Assembly: GCA_963769945.1 (NCBI GenBank) | Contig: CAVYOA010000007.1 | Coordinates: 3,527 to 67,526 of the forward strand | Reading direction: 5' to 3' | From: WHSW01 sp963769945 | GTDB taxonomy: Bacteria; Actinomycetota; Thermoleophilia; Solirubrobacterales; 70-9 | Length of the DNA stretch: 64,000 bases | Shown here: positions 8,920 through 16,842 of the stretch, piece after piece | Position numbering within the stretch: position 1 is the stretch's first letter | Layout: every line of letters begins with the position of its first letter | The notes under the pieces: model-generated | What the model was told of the DNA's origin: nothing | The model's input: the letters and a program-made list of their open reading frames with translations, nothing else | Databases searched by the model: none | Made by a program: the position numbers and the translations under genes

Positions 8920-10128
8920 TCAGAGCCCGTAGCTGCGCCCGATCACGTCGAGCATGATCTCGTCGGTGCCGGCGCCGATGCGGTTGAGCCGCTGGTCGCG
9001 GTAGGCGCGCTCGATCTCGTACTCCTTCATGTAGCCGTAGCCACCGTGAATCTGGACGCACTCGTCGGCGACCTCGTGACAGACCCGGGTCGCGAACAGC
9101 TTCGCCATCGTGATCTCCCGCACCGGGTATTCGCCGTTGGCAAAGCGCCAAGCCGTGGCATGCACCAACTGCTTCGCGGCCTCGATCTTCGTCGCCATGT
9201 CGGCGAACTTGTGGCGGATCACCTGAAAGCGGCCGATCGAGCGGCCGAAGGCCTCGCGCTCGTTCGCGTACTCAAGCGTCTTCTCGAACATCCGCTCCGA
9301 GGCCGCGTAACAGCCCGCGGCAGCCACCAGGCGCTCTCCCTGAAGCTCCCAGGAGATGTGGTAGAAGCCCTTGCCGACCTCGCCCAGCACGGCGTCGGCC
9401 GGTACTCGCATGTCCTCGAAGGCGAGCTCGCCGGTGTCCGAAGCGTGCATGCCCATCTTTTCCAGCGTGCGCGAGATCGAGAAGCCCGGCACGGTGTTGC
9501 CGTCTTCGTCGCGCAGGTCGACCAAGAACAGGGTGATGCCGTCATGGCGCTTGTCGGGGTCGGTCTTGGTAACCAAGACACAGAAGTCTGCGCGGGCGCC
9601 GTTGGTTATGAACGTCTTGGCGCCGTTGATCACGTATTCATCGCCGTCGCGGATCGCCGAGGTGCGAATGCCGGCGACGTCGGAGCCGGCCCCGGGCTCG
9701 GTGATCCCGAGCGCCCCGATGCGATCACCCTTGATCCCCGGCGCGAGGTAGCGCTGTTTTTGCTCATCGGTCCCGAGCAGATGAACGGGCGGCAAGACCA
9801 TGTCGGTCTGAACGGCGAAGCCCATATTCGTTCCACCTGAGCCCGAGTAGCTCATGCACTCGGCGCGGATCAGCGAGTAGAAGTAGTCGCCGCCCTGTCC
9901 GCCGTACTCCTCGGGGAAGCAGAGACCGAGGTAGCCGAGCTCGCCGGCGCGGCGCATGATCTCGTCGGGCCACAGGGTTTCCTCCCACTCGTTGCGGTGA
10001 GGGTGCATCTCCTTCTTCACCCAGGCGCTCATCGAATCGCGCAGGTCGAGGTGCTCGTCGCTGAAGATGAAGTGCTTTCGCGAGCCGTCGTGCTCGGGCT
10101 TGATCACGGTCGGGGCTGCTGTGGCCAT
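8920..10128 (-). CDS. Acyl-CoA dehydrogenase (intact)
   Basis: A complete 402-residue acyl-CoA dehydrogenase. It has FPEEYGGQGGDY (about 71-82), ITEPGAGSDVAGI (142-154), NGAKTFITNGARADF (168-182), FGRSIGRFQVIRHKF, IHGGYGYM and C-terminal AGTDEIMLDVIGRSYGL. The glutamate in ELQGERL (residues 261-267) occupies the LCAD/isovaleryl-type catalytic region. A good ribosome site (AAGGAG) lies 8 bases before ATG 10128. The gene is divergent from the enoyl-CoA hydratase operon. The 59-base gap holds a perfect palindrome, so both directions may answer to one regulator. The enzyme is likely to act in the same CoA-ester pathway as the operon at 10188-15414. Confidence 0.92.
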   Translation of the reverse strand: MATAAPTVIKPEHDGSRKHFIFSDEHLDLRDSMSAWVKKEMHPHRNEWEETLWPDEIMRRAGELGYLGLCFPEEYGGQGGDYFYSLIRAECMSYSGSGGTNMGFAVQTDMVLPPVHLLGTDEQKQRYLAPGIKGDRIGALGITEPGAGSDVAGIRTSAIRDGDEYVINGAKTFITNGARADFCVLVTKTDPDKRHDGITLFLVDLRDEDGNTVPGFSISRTLEKMGMHASDTGELAFEDMRVPADAVLGEVGKGFYHISWELQGERLVAAAGCYAASERMFEKTLEYANEREAFGRSIGRFQVIRHKFADMATKIEAAKQLVHATAWRFANGEYPVREITMAKLFATRVCHEVADECVQIHGGYGYMKEYEIERAYRDQRLNRIGAGTDEIMLDVIGRSYGL

Positions 10129-10156
10129 TGGCGGGTCTCCTTGAATTGCTCGCTAA

Positions 10157-10186
10157 AGTAGAAAGTGTAGAGTAGTACTTTCTACT
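10157..10186. promoter_or_regulatory. Perfect 10-bp-arm palindrome, probable operator
   Basis: AGTAGAAAGT (10157-10166) is repeated inverted as ACTTTCTACT (10177-10186) around a 10-base spacer. It fills half of the gap between the divergent acyl-CoA dehydrogenase and enoyl-CoA hydratase genes and ends one base before the latter's ATG (10188). The AT-rich arms stand out from the local GC. No Shine-Dalgarno sequence precedes ATG 10188, so the mRNA may be leaderless, with TACTTT (10176-10181) as a possible -10. A dimeric repressor or activator would control both promoters. The MerR-type protein encoded at the end of the operon is the obvious candidate. Confidence 0.7.
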
Positions 10187-10187
10187 A

Positions 10188-10973
10188 ATGGCCGAGTTCG
10201 AGAAGATCCGCTTCGAGGTTGCCGATCGCGTCGCCACGATCACGCTCGACGACCCCGAGACGCGAAACGCGCTCTCCGATCAGCTGCTGGGAGAGTTGCT
10301 GGCCGCACTTCGGATGGCCAAGGCCGACGACGACGTCCGCGTGGTGGTCTTGGCCTCCTCACACGAGAAGGTGTTCTCGGCGGGCGGCAACCTTGGCGGT
10401 TTCGCGGCCGACGCGCCGACCTCGCAGAAGTTCTTCGATGCCGGCCTCTTCCCGCAGGTGTTCATCGAGCTCGGCGAACTCGGAAAGCCCTCAATCGTCG
10501 CCGCCTCTGGTCACGTGCTCGCTGGATCGCTCGGGATCGCGCTCGCCTGCGACCTGATCGTCGCCAAGGACACGGCCGGCTTCGGAACCCCCGAGATCAA
10601 CGTCGGACTCTTTCCGTTCATGATCATGGCGCTGATCTACCGCAACGTCGGGCGCAAGAAGACGACCGAGATGCTCTTGCTCGGCGAGCGCTTGACGGCC
10701 GACGAGGCGCGCGAGGCCGGCATCGTCAACAAGGTTGTCGGCGCCGCCGAGTTCGATGGGACCGTGGCCGATTGGGCGCAGAAGCTGGCCTCGAAGTCGC
10801 CGCTGGTGATGCGGCTCGGCAAGGACGCGATGTGGCGCCAGATGGACATGCCCCTAGCCGATGCGCTCGACTACCTGCGCGCGCAGCTGACGATCGAGCT
10901 CTCGACCGAGGACGCGATCGAGGGCGTGACCGCGTTCTTCGAAAAACGCGAGCCGGAATGGAAGGGCAAATGA
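10188..10973 (+). CDS. Enoyl-CoA hydratase/isomerase family protein
   Basis: A crotonase-fold protein of 261 residues that hydrates or isomerises enoyl-CoA in the cytoplasm. Visible features are VVLASSHEKVFSAGGNLGG (CoA/oxyanion loop, residues about 55-73), SGHVLAGSLGIALACDLIVA (about 106-125) and GTPEINVGLFPF (about 131-142). The Glu in the last segment matches one catalytic glutamate of hydratases. The C-terminal helix ends EKREPEWKGK. The start follows directly on the palindrome and has no ribosome site. Its stop overlaps the next ATG (ATGA at 10970-10973). It is the first gene of a five-gene operon. Confidence 0.9.
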   Translation: MAEFEKIRFEVADRVATITLDDPETRNALSDQLLGELLAALRMAKADDDVRVVVLASSHEKVFSAGGNLGGFAADAPTSQKFFDAGLFPQVFIELGELGKPSIVAASGHVLAGSLGIALACDLIVAKDTAGFGTPEINVGLFPFMIMALIYRNVGRKKTTEMLLLGERLTADEAREAGIVNKVVGAAEFDGTVADWAQKLASKSPLVMRLGKDAMWRQMDMPLADALDYLRAQLTIELSTEDAIEGVTAFFEKREPEWKGK

Positions 10974-12598
10974 CTGAAAGCGACAAGGTCTCGGCAGCCG
11001 CCGAGGAGGCAAACTTGGCCGAAGCGCCGGCGCCCGAAGCGGCGGAGTCGCAGCTCGCGCAGCTGGTTGTCGACCTGCACGAGCGGCGCGAGAAGGCGAA
11101 GCTGGGCGGCGGCGAGGAGAAGATCGCCAAGCAGCACGAGCGCGGCAAGCTCACAGCGCGTGAACGCATCGACCTGCTCGTCGACCCCGGGACGTTTGTC
11201 GAGATGGGGATCCATGCCCGCCCGCATTTCTCGCAGCGCTCGATGGAAGGCAAGGAGGCTGCCGCCGACGGCGTCATCACCGGCTGGGGCGACGTCGAGG
11301 GCCGCCCCTGCGCAATCGCCGCCTACGACTTCACCGTGATGGCGGGATCGATGGGGATGACGGGCGAGCTCAAGATGGGCCGCCTGCGGGAGATGGCGCT
11401 GACCCAGCGGATGCCGATGATCTGGCTACTCGACTCGGCCGGCGCGAGGATTCAAGAAGCCGCCGGGTCTCTGTTCGCGGGCTCCGGTCATCTCTTTCGC
11501 GAGGAGGTGACGATGTCGGGCGTCGTGCCCTTGATCGCGGCGATGCTCGGTCCCTGCGCGGCGGGGACCGCCTACATCCCGGGCCTTGCCGACTTCGTGC
11601 CGATGGTCGTCGGCCAGGGCGCGATGGCGCTCGCCGGTCCACATCTGACAAAGGCGGTGACGGGTGAGGACATCTCGATGGAGGATCTCGGCGGTGCCAA
11701 GGTTCACTGCCGCAAGTCGGGCGTTGGCGATCTCGAGTGCTCAGACGACGCTGAGTGCATCGAGGCCGTCAAGTCCTATCTCTCCTTCTTTCCTGCCAAC
11801 TGCGAGCTGAAGCCGCCGCTACGCGACAGCGCCGATCCGCCAGAGCGCATGTCGGAGAAGCTGATGGAGATCATTCCCGAGTCCAACCGCAAGCCCTATG
11901 ACATGTACGAGGTGATCGCCGAGATCGTCGACGACGGCGCCTGGTTTGACATCAAGCCGCGCTTCGCGAAGACAATCATCACCTGCCTCGCGCGCTTCGG
12001 CGGCCAGCCGGTCGGCATCGTCGCCAGCCAGCCCAAGCAGCTCGGCGGCATCCTCGAAAACGACTCGGCCGACAAGGCGGCGCGCTTCGTCAACCTCTGC
12101 GACGCCTTCTCGATCCCGCTCGTCTTCCTCCAGGACGTGCCTGGGTTCATGGTCGGCTCAAAGACCGAGCACGCCGGAATCATCCGCCATGGCGCGAAGA
12201 TGCTCTACGCGGTCTCGCGCGCGACCGTGCCCAAGGTCACGATCGTGATCCGCAAGGCCTACGGCGCCGGTTACTACGTGATGAACGGCAAGGCCTATGA
12301 GCCAGATCAGATCTACGCCTGGCCGACGGCAGAGATCTCGGTCATGGGTGCCGAGGGCGCCGTCAACATCATCGGCCGCTCGGCGATCGAGGCTTCGGAC
12401 GATCCCGAAGCAACCCGCGAGGCGATGCTCGAAGCCGTGCGCTCGCAGATCGACAACTACGTCGCCGCCGGCAACGCGATGATCGACGACATCATCGACC
12501 CGCGCGAGACACGCCCACGGATCATCGCGGCGCTGCGAATGGCGAAGGATAAGCGCGTCGATCGGCCGTGGCGAAAGCACGGAGTGATGCCCGTATGA
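10970..12598 (+). CDS. Acyl-CoA carboxylase carboxyltransferase (beta) subunit
   Basis: A 542-residue biotin-dependent carboxyltransferase related to propionyl-, acetyl- and methylcrotonyl-CoA carboxylase beta subunits. The N-half has ERGKLTARERIDLLVDPGTF, SAGARIQEAAGSLF and PCAAGTAYIPGLADF. The C-half has GIVASQPKQLGGILENDSAD, FLQDVPGFMVG, KAYGAGYYVMNGKAYEPD and YAWPTAEISVMGAEGAVNI. The loop KAYGAGYYVM differs both from the PCC-type GGAYDVM and from the MCC-type GAGNYGM, so the acyl substrate may be unusual. It starts at ATG 10970 overlapping the upstream stop. Longer in-frame upstream codons belong to the hydratase gene region. No biotin carboxylase or carrier subunit is encoded nearby, so it must borrow one. 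Operon position suggests catabolic use. Confidence 0.9.
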   Translation: MTESDKVSAAAEEANLAEAPAPEAAESQLAQLVVDLHERREKAKLGGGEEKIAKQHERGKLTARERIDLLVDPGTFVEMGIHARPHFSQRSMEGKEAAADGVITGWGDVEGRPCAIAAYDFTVMAGSMGMTGELKMGRLREMALTQRMPMIWLLDSAGARIQEAAGSLFAGSGHLFREEVTMSGVVPLIAAMLGPCAAGTAYIPGLADFVPMVVGQGAMALAGPHLTKAVTGEDISMEDLGGAKVHCRKSGVGDLECSDDAECIEAVKSYLSFFPANCELKPPLRDSADPPERMSEKLMEIIPESNRKPYDMYEVIAEIVDDGAWFDIKPRFAKTIITCLARFGGQPVGIVASQPKQLGGILENDSADKAARFVNLCDAFSIPLVFLQDVPGFMVGSKTEHAGIIRHGAKMLYAVSRATVPKVTIVIRKAYGAGYYVMNGKAYEPDQIYAWPTAEISVMGAEGAVNIIGRSAIEASDDPEATREAMLEAVRSQIDNYVAAGNAMIDDIIDPRETRPRIIAALRMAKDKRVDRPWRKHGVMPV

Positions 12599-13488
12599 GC
12601 CGCTTCGAAGACCCCGTCATCATCAGCTGCTCGATCTCGGGCGCGATCGCCAACCGCGAACAGTGCCCGGCGATTCCCTACACGCCCGAGGAGTACGCAG
12701 CCGAGGCGCGACGGGCGGTCGACGAGGGGGCCTCGCAGATCCACATTCACGCCCGTACCCCCGACGGGGTGCCGAGCTACGAGGTCGAGGACTTCCGCGC
12801 GATCACAGAGGCGATCCTGGCCGAGGTCGATGACGTGATCATCAACTACTCGACCGGCGCCCTCGGCGTCTCATTCGAGAAGCGCCTCGAGTACCTGACG
12901 GCGCTGCGCCCGGATGTCGCCGCGCTCAACATGGGCTCGATGAACTACGCGAAGTACTCGCGCCGGCGCAAGGACTTCGTCTTCAAAACGGTGTTCGAGA
13001 ACTCATTCGATCTCATCATCGATTTCCTCAACGCCTTTCGCGAGCTCGAGATCAAGCCCGAGCACGAGTGCTTCGACGCCGGCCACGTCGCCAACCTCGA
13101 TCCCCTGATCGACATGGGCCTGATCTCCGAGCCCCATCAGATCTCGCTGGTCATGGGGGTCACCGGAGGCATCCGCCCGAACGCGCGCAACATCGCCTTC
13201 ATGTCCGAGCAGATTCCCGGCGGCCCCGACCGCGGCGCCAATTGGCAGGTGATCGGGATCTCGCGTGATCAATGGAAGCTGCTGGCGACGTCGCTGGTGC
13301 TGGGCGGCAACGTTCGCGCCGGGCTCGAGGACAACCTCTACCTGCCCGACGGCGAGATGGCGCGCTCCAACGGTGAGCTGATCGCCAAGGCGCGCCAGAT
13401 GGCAGAGGACGTCGGTCGCCGAGCGGCGACGGTCGCCGAGGCCAGGGAGATGCTGGGAGCGCCCCAACGTGACCGAGCTTCCGCTTAG
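12595..13488 (+). CDS. BKACE-family beta-keto acid cleavage enzyme (DUF849)
   Basis: This 297-residue protein belongs to the 3-keto-5-aminohexanoate cleavage enzyme (Kce/BKACE) family. It starts at ATG 12595 inside the upstream stop. The TIM-barrel opening VIISCSISGAIA, the metal-binding pair in QIHIHART (His-x-His), INYSTGA, NMGSMNY and NVRAGLEDNLYLP near the end are the family landmarks. Characterised members use a Zn ion to condense a beta-keto acid with an acyl-CoA, giving acetoacetate (or homologue) plus a new CoA thioester. The substrate varies with active-site residues and cannot be assigned here. The neighbours (hydratase, carboxyltransferase, CoA transferase, dehydrogenase) indicate a dedicated degradation route. 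Confidence 0.9.
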   Translation: MSRFEDPVIISCSISGAIANREQCPAIPYTPEEYAAEARRAVDEGASQIHIHARTPDGVPSYEVEDFRAITEAILAEVDDVIINYSTGALGVSFEKRLEYLTALRPDVAALNMGSMNYAKYSRRRKDFVFKTVFENSFDLIIDFLNAFRELEIKPEHECFDAGHVANLDPLIDMGLISEPHQISLVMGVTGGIRPNARNIAFMSEQIPGGPDRGANWQVIGISRDQWKLLATSLVLGGNVRAGLEDNLYLPDGEMARSNGELIAKARQMAEDVGRRAATVAEAREMLGAPQRDRASA

Positions 13489-14707
13489 CGACGTACGCAT
13501 CCTCGACCTCAGCCGCTTGCTCCCCGGCGGCTTCGCCTCGCTGCTGCTTGCCGACCTCGGCGCCGACGTGATCAAGGTTGAAGACACTCAAATGGGCGAC
13601 TACGTGCGCTGGGCGCCGCCTTATTACGGCTCCGACGCAGAGCACCAGCTCGGCACGCGCTCGGCGCTCTACCTCTCGCTCAACCGCGGCAAGCGCTCGG
13701 TCCGCATCGATCTCAAGTCCGACGCGGGTCGCGACGCCTTCCTCAAGCTCGCCGCCAACGCCGACATCGTGCTCGAGAGCTTCCGCCCTGGCGTGCTCGA
13801 CAAGCTTGGCGTCGGCTACGACAGCCTGCGCGAGGTCAACCCGCGGATCATTGTCTGCGCGATCTCCGGCTACGGCGCGGACGGCCCCAACACCGCCCGC
13901 GCTGGCCACGACACCAACTATCTCGCCCTTGGTGGCCTGCTTGGGCTCACCGGCCACAGCGATGGGCCCCCTGTCTCCTCCGCGGGCCAGATCGCCGATG
14001 TCGGAGGGGGAGGGTTGATGGGCGCTTTCGGGATGCTCAGCGCCCTGCACGAGCGTGAGCGCTCCGGCGAGGGCCAATTCGTCGATGTCTCGATGACCGA
14101 TGGCGCTCTCTCGTGGCTGGCGATGGTCGCCGCCGCCTACCTCGCCGACGGGCGGGTGCCCAAGCGCGGCTCGGAGATTCTCAACGGCGGCGTCGCCTGT
14201 TATCTGCCGTATGAGTGCGCCGATGGCTGGGTCAGCTGCGGCGCCCTCGAGCCCAAGTTCTGGCAGGCGTTCTGCGCCGGAGTGGAGCGTCAGGACCTGC
14301 TCGAGCATCAGTTCGCCAGACCCGGGTCACCGGGCCACGTCGCGGTGGCTGAGGTCTTCGCGGGCAAGACGAAGGCCGAATGGGCGAGCTTCAACGATGC
14401 GCACGATTGTTGCGTCGAGCCCGTGCTCGACCTCGACGAGGCGCTGGACTCCGAGCTCGTGCGTGAACGCGAAATGGTTGTCGAGCTCGAGCAGCCCGAG
14501 CTCGGGCCGGTGCGACTGCTCGGCCACCCCGTCAAGTTCTCGCGCACGCCGGCGGACCCGACGCGGGCTGCGCCGGCGCTCGGCGAGCACACCGCGGAGG
14601 TCCTCGCCGAGGCCGGCTTCAGCGCCGAGCAGATCACGACACTGCTCGAGTCCGGTGCTGTCGGAGGTCTCAATCAGGCCGTCGAACAACCGCCGTTTCT
14701 CGCATGA
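13469..14707 (+). CDS. CaiB/BaiF family (class III) CoA transferase or 2-methylacyl-CoA racemase
   Basis: A 412-residue protein from GTG 13469, overlapping the previous gene by 20 bases. It opens LSDVRILDLSRLLPGGFASLLLADLGADVIKVE, typical of family III CoA transferases. NRGKRSVRIDLKS and ESFRPGVLDKLGVGYD follow. GHDTNYLALGG (about residue 149) is the His/Asp-containing segment characteristic of alpha-methylacyl-CoA racemases, and DVSMTDGALSW comes after it. The GHD signature favours racemase-type chemistry over a formyl/carnitine transferase, although both fit the fold. It is the fourth gene of the operon and would handle CoA activation or C2 epimerisation of a branched acyl-CoA. Confidence 0.87.
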   Translation: MTELPLSDVRILDLSRLLPGGFASLLLADLGADVIKVEDTQMGDYVRWAPPYYGSDAEHQLGTRSALYLSLNRGKRSVRIDLKSDAGRDAFLKLAANADIVLESFRPGVLDKLGVGYDSLREVNPRIIVCAISGYGADGPNTARAGHDTNYLALGGLLGLTGHSDGPPVSSAGQIADVGGGGLMGAFGMLSALHERERSGEGQFVDVSMTDGALSWLAMVAAAYLADGRVPKRGSEILNGGVACYLPYECADGWVSCGALEPKFWQAFCAGVERQDLLEHQFARPGSPGHVAVAEVFAGKTKAEWASFNDAHDCCVEPVLDLDEALDSELVREREMVVELEQPELGPVRLLGHPVKFSRTPADPTRAAPALGEHTAEVLAEAGFSAEQITTLLESGAVGGLNQAVEQPPFLA

Positions 14708-15414
14708 GCCAACCCCGAGCGGCCAATGCCGAACTGCTCAAGATCTCCGAGCTCGCAGAGCGATCGGACGTCCCGGTTGCGACGGTGCGCCACTACCTGC
14801 GCGAAGGCCTGTTGCCCGAGCCGGTCAAGACCTCGCGCAACATGGCCTACTACGCGCCCGAGTTCGTCGAGCGAATCAGGTTGATCAAGCAGCTGCAGGA
14901 AGAGCGGTTCATGCCACTGCGGGTGATCCGCGATCTGCTCGACTCTGCCGGCGAAGACATCGAGCGACTGCGCGAGCTTGCCGAGACGGACGACTTGCTC
15001 GTCGCTCGCGCGCTTGTGCCCGAGCAACAGCTGACGTCAGAGGCGGAGATCCTCGAGCGTTTCGAGATCCCCGAGCGCGCGCTGCGGCGGCTCTCGGAGC
15101 TCGGCGTCCTCACACCGGGCCCCAGTGGATATCGCGCCGGCGACGTACGCATCATCGAGGCGATCTCACGCTTTCGCTCCGCAGGCTGGAACGAGACCAC
15201 TGGCTTCGGCGCCCGCGACGTGGCCAGGTTGATGCAGGGGCTGGAGCCGGTGATCGCCGACGAGCTCGGGCTCCTGATCGAACGCTTCTCGGCGCTTGAC
15301 TCCGAACGCGCCGGCGACCTGGTCGAGCACGGAGCGGCACCGTTTCCGGCGCTGATCGGAGCCTTGCACGCCAAGCTCCTCACGACCGAGCTCGAGCGCA
15401 ACCGCAGCGGCTGA
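14704..15414 (+). CDS. MerR-family transcriptional regulator
   Basis: A 236-residue regulator whose ATG (14704) overlaps the CoA-transferase stop. The winged-helix N-terminus reads ISELAERSDVPVATVRHYLREGLLPEP, then YYAPEFVERIRLIKQLQEERFMPLRVIRDLL, the MerR pattern. A second, longer region (ERFEIPERALRRLSELGVLTPGPSGYRAGDVRIIEAISRF) looks like another HTH-like unit, and the C-terminus is an uncharacterised effector part. MerR proteins such as LiuR control branched-chain acyl-CoA operons in proteobacteria. The palindrome at 10157-10186 is the likely target (inference). The operon is closed by a strong hairpin 32 bases downstream. Confidence 0.88.
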   Translation: MSQPRAANAELLKISELAERSDVPVATVRHYLREGLLPEPVKTSRNMAYYAPEFVERIRLIKQLQEERFMPLRVIRDLLDSAGEDIERLRELAETDDLLVARALVPEQQLTSEAEILERFEIPERALRRLSELGVLTPGPSGYRAGDVRIIEAISRFRSAGWNETTGFGARDVARLMQGLEPVIADELGLLIERFSALDSERAGDLVEHGAAPFPALIGALHAKLLTTELERNRSG

Positions 15415-15445
15415 GCCGTTACAGCTGCGATCCGGCTTCGCCCAA

Positions 15446-15479
15446 GACGACGAGCCCCGCGGCAATGGGGCTCGTCGTC
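15446..15479 (+). terminator. 13-bp perfect hairpin ending the BKACE operon
   Basis: GACGACGAGCCCC (15446-15458) pairs perfectly with GGGGCTCGTCGTC (15467-15479) over an 8-base loop, 32 bases after the MerR stop. There is no U-tract, as is common for high-GC actinobacterial terminators. It may also insulate the stress-type promoter downstream. Confidence 0.6.
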
Positions 15480-15656
15480 GCCACTCAGAGAAGGATCCGG
15501 CAGATACCGCTCGACTGTCGCGGTGACCCGAAGCTGGGGGAAGTCTCGAGTCAGGCCGATCCCGACGACGTCGTACCCGACGGGCGGTCGTGCCAAACCA
15601 ACCCACTCGACGCGGTCGCGATCCTGTCGCACCCTTCCCGGGTCTCGCATCGAATC

Positions 15657-15681
15657 GGTTACCTGCGCGATCGTGGGGTAT
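15657..15681 (+). promoter_or_regulatory. SigF/SigB-type stress promoter
   Basis: GGTT (15657-15660), a 15-base spacer and GGGTAT (15676-15681) match the actinobacterial SigF/SigB consensus (GTTT-type -35, GGGTA-type -10). The likely transcription start lies about 40 bases before GTG 15733. The downstream PfpI gene and the anti-sigma-antagonist/phosphatase pair that follows fit general-stress control. Confidence 0.5.
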
Positions 15682-15732
15682 CCGACTCGAGAGGCGCGTA
15701 ACCCGACCAAACAGCGATGAAAAGGAGCTTAA

Positions 15733-16314
15733 GTGAGCGAGAAGATCAGCGGCAAGAAGGTTGCATTTCTGGTCGCCAACGAGGGTGTCGAACAGGTTGA
15801 GCTGACGAGTCCGTGGCAGGCGGTCAAGGATGCCGGCGGAGAGCCGGAGCTGCTTGCCCCGGACGCGGGCACCGTGCAGGGCTTCGAACATCTCGACAAG
15901 GGCGACAAGTTCGAGGCGACCAAGGCGGTTGCCGACGCCGACGCAGATGACTACGACGCGCTGGTGCTTCCAGGCGGCGTCGCCAATCCGGACATTTTGC
16001 GAACCGTTCCCGCTGCGGTCACTTTCATACGCGCCTTCTTCGAAGCCGGCAAGCCGGTAGCGGCCATTTGCCATGGGCCCTGGACGCTGGTCGAGGCAGA
16101 CGTCGTCGATGGCCGCACGCTGACCTCGTGGCCGAGCCTGCGCACCGACATCATCAATGCCGGTGGGGAATGGGTCGACGAGGAAGTGCACGTCGACGCC
16201 GGGCTCGTGACCAGCCGCAAGCCCGATGACCTCGACGCGTTCAACGCCAAGCTCGTCGAGGAAGTCGCCGAGGGCAAGCACGATCGCCAGCGCGAGGCCA
16301 CCCTCGCTCCCTGA
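15733..16314 (+). CDS. DJ-1/PfpI family protein (stress-type amidohydrolase/deglycase)
   Basis: A 193-residue PfpI/YhbO-like protein starting at GTG 15733 behind AAGGAG. VAFLVANEGVEQVELTSPW, DYDALVLPGGVANPD and the nucleophile elbow AICHGPW (Cys about residue 116, followed by His-Gly-Pro) are the family landmarks. A conserved Glu near residue 18 would complete the active site. Such proteins are described as general-stress proteins with peptidase, deglycase or chaperone activity, and the exact reaction is disputed. It stands alone on the plus strand with a SigF/SigB-like promoter and faces the STAS gene tail to tail (31 bases). Confidence 0.92.
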   Translation: MSEKISGKKVAFLVANEGVEQVELTSPWQAVKDAGGEPELLAPDAGTVQGFEHLDKGDKFEATKAVADADADDYDALVLPGGVANPDILRTVPAAVTFIRAFFEAGKPVAAICHGPWTLVEADVVDGRTLTSWPSLRTDIINAGGEWVDEEVHVDAGLVTSRKPDDLDAFNAKLVEEVAEGKHDRQREATLAP

Positions 16315-16345
16315 CGGTCTCTGAAGACGGGCGGGTCGTCGGCGA

Positions 16346-16711
16346 TCAGCCGGCGGCCCGAGAGCCGTCGAGCGCGGCGATCGCCTCGTCACGCGTATCG
16401 AACAGGCCGACGGCCTGGTCGATACCGGTCAGCTCCAGCAGCCGGCGGACGTCCTTGTCGACGCAGCAAACTCCGAACCGGCGCTGATCTTCCTCGAGGC
16501 GGCGCTTGGCTTCGACGAGCAGGCTGAGGCCGGTGGAATCGATGAAGCTGCAGTCGCTGAGGTCGACCAGCACGGACCCGGCCTTTGCGTCCACCACATC
16601 AGCGAGAGCGGACCGGACCTCGCCCGCAGTGCTTTGGTCGAACTCTCCGTCGACACAGACGGTGTGCAAAGCGCCGTCCGTGGACGCATCGACTTTGAAT
16701 GGCGCGGGCAT
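16346..16711 (-). CDS. STAS-domain anti-sigma factor antagonist
   Basis: A 121-residue single STAS domain starting at ATG 16711 (MPAPFKVD); in-frame codons further upstream are not needed. VCVDGEFDQSTAGEVRSAL, VLVDLSDCSFIDSTGLSLLVEAKRRL and TGIDQAVGLFDTRDEAIAAL give the SpoIIAA/RsbV pattern. The serine of FIDSTG is the residue that a partner anti-sigma kinase would phosphorylate. It is divergent from the SpoIIE-type phosphatase at 16843, the enzyme class that removes this phosphate. Together they look like half of a partner-switching system. The matching kinase and sigma factor are not in the window. Confidence 0.9.
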   Translation of the reverse strand: MPAPFKVDASTDGALHTVCVDGEFDQSTAGEVRSALADVVDAKAGSVLVDLSDCSFIDSTGLSLLVEAKRRLEEDQRRFGVCCVDKDVRRLLELTGIDQAVGLFDTRDEAIAALDGSRAAG

Positions 16712-16842
16712 CTGTCGTGCGATCTTATCCGCTGAACGGTGGCCACTTGTACGAGGGGCCCCACGGCAAGCCGTTTGATGCGAGTTCAGGCGCCGGTTAC
16801 AGTGAGCTTCGGTACCGCGACCAAACGGGGACAGCACAGCCA

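Larger units (their letters stand above)
15415..15732. other. 318-base intergenic region
   Basis: It holds the hairpin terminating the upstream operon (15446-15479), a SigF/SigB-like promoter (15657-15681) and the ribosome site AAGGAG (15722-15727) of the PfpI gene. A 78-codon open frame from 15465 has no recognisable protein character and is not called. Confidence 0.6.

Noticed and set aside
15465..15701. 78-codon open frame downstream of the MerR gene
   Set aside because: It overlaps the terminator hairpin and the stress promoter, lacks a ribosome site and shows no protein-like pattern.
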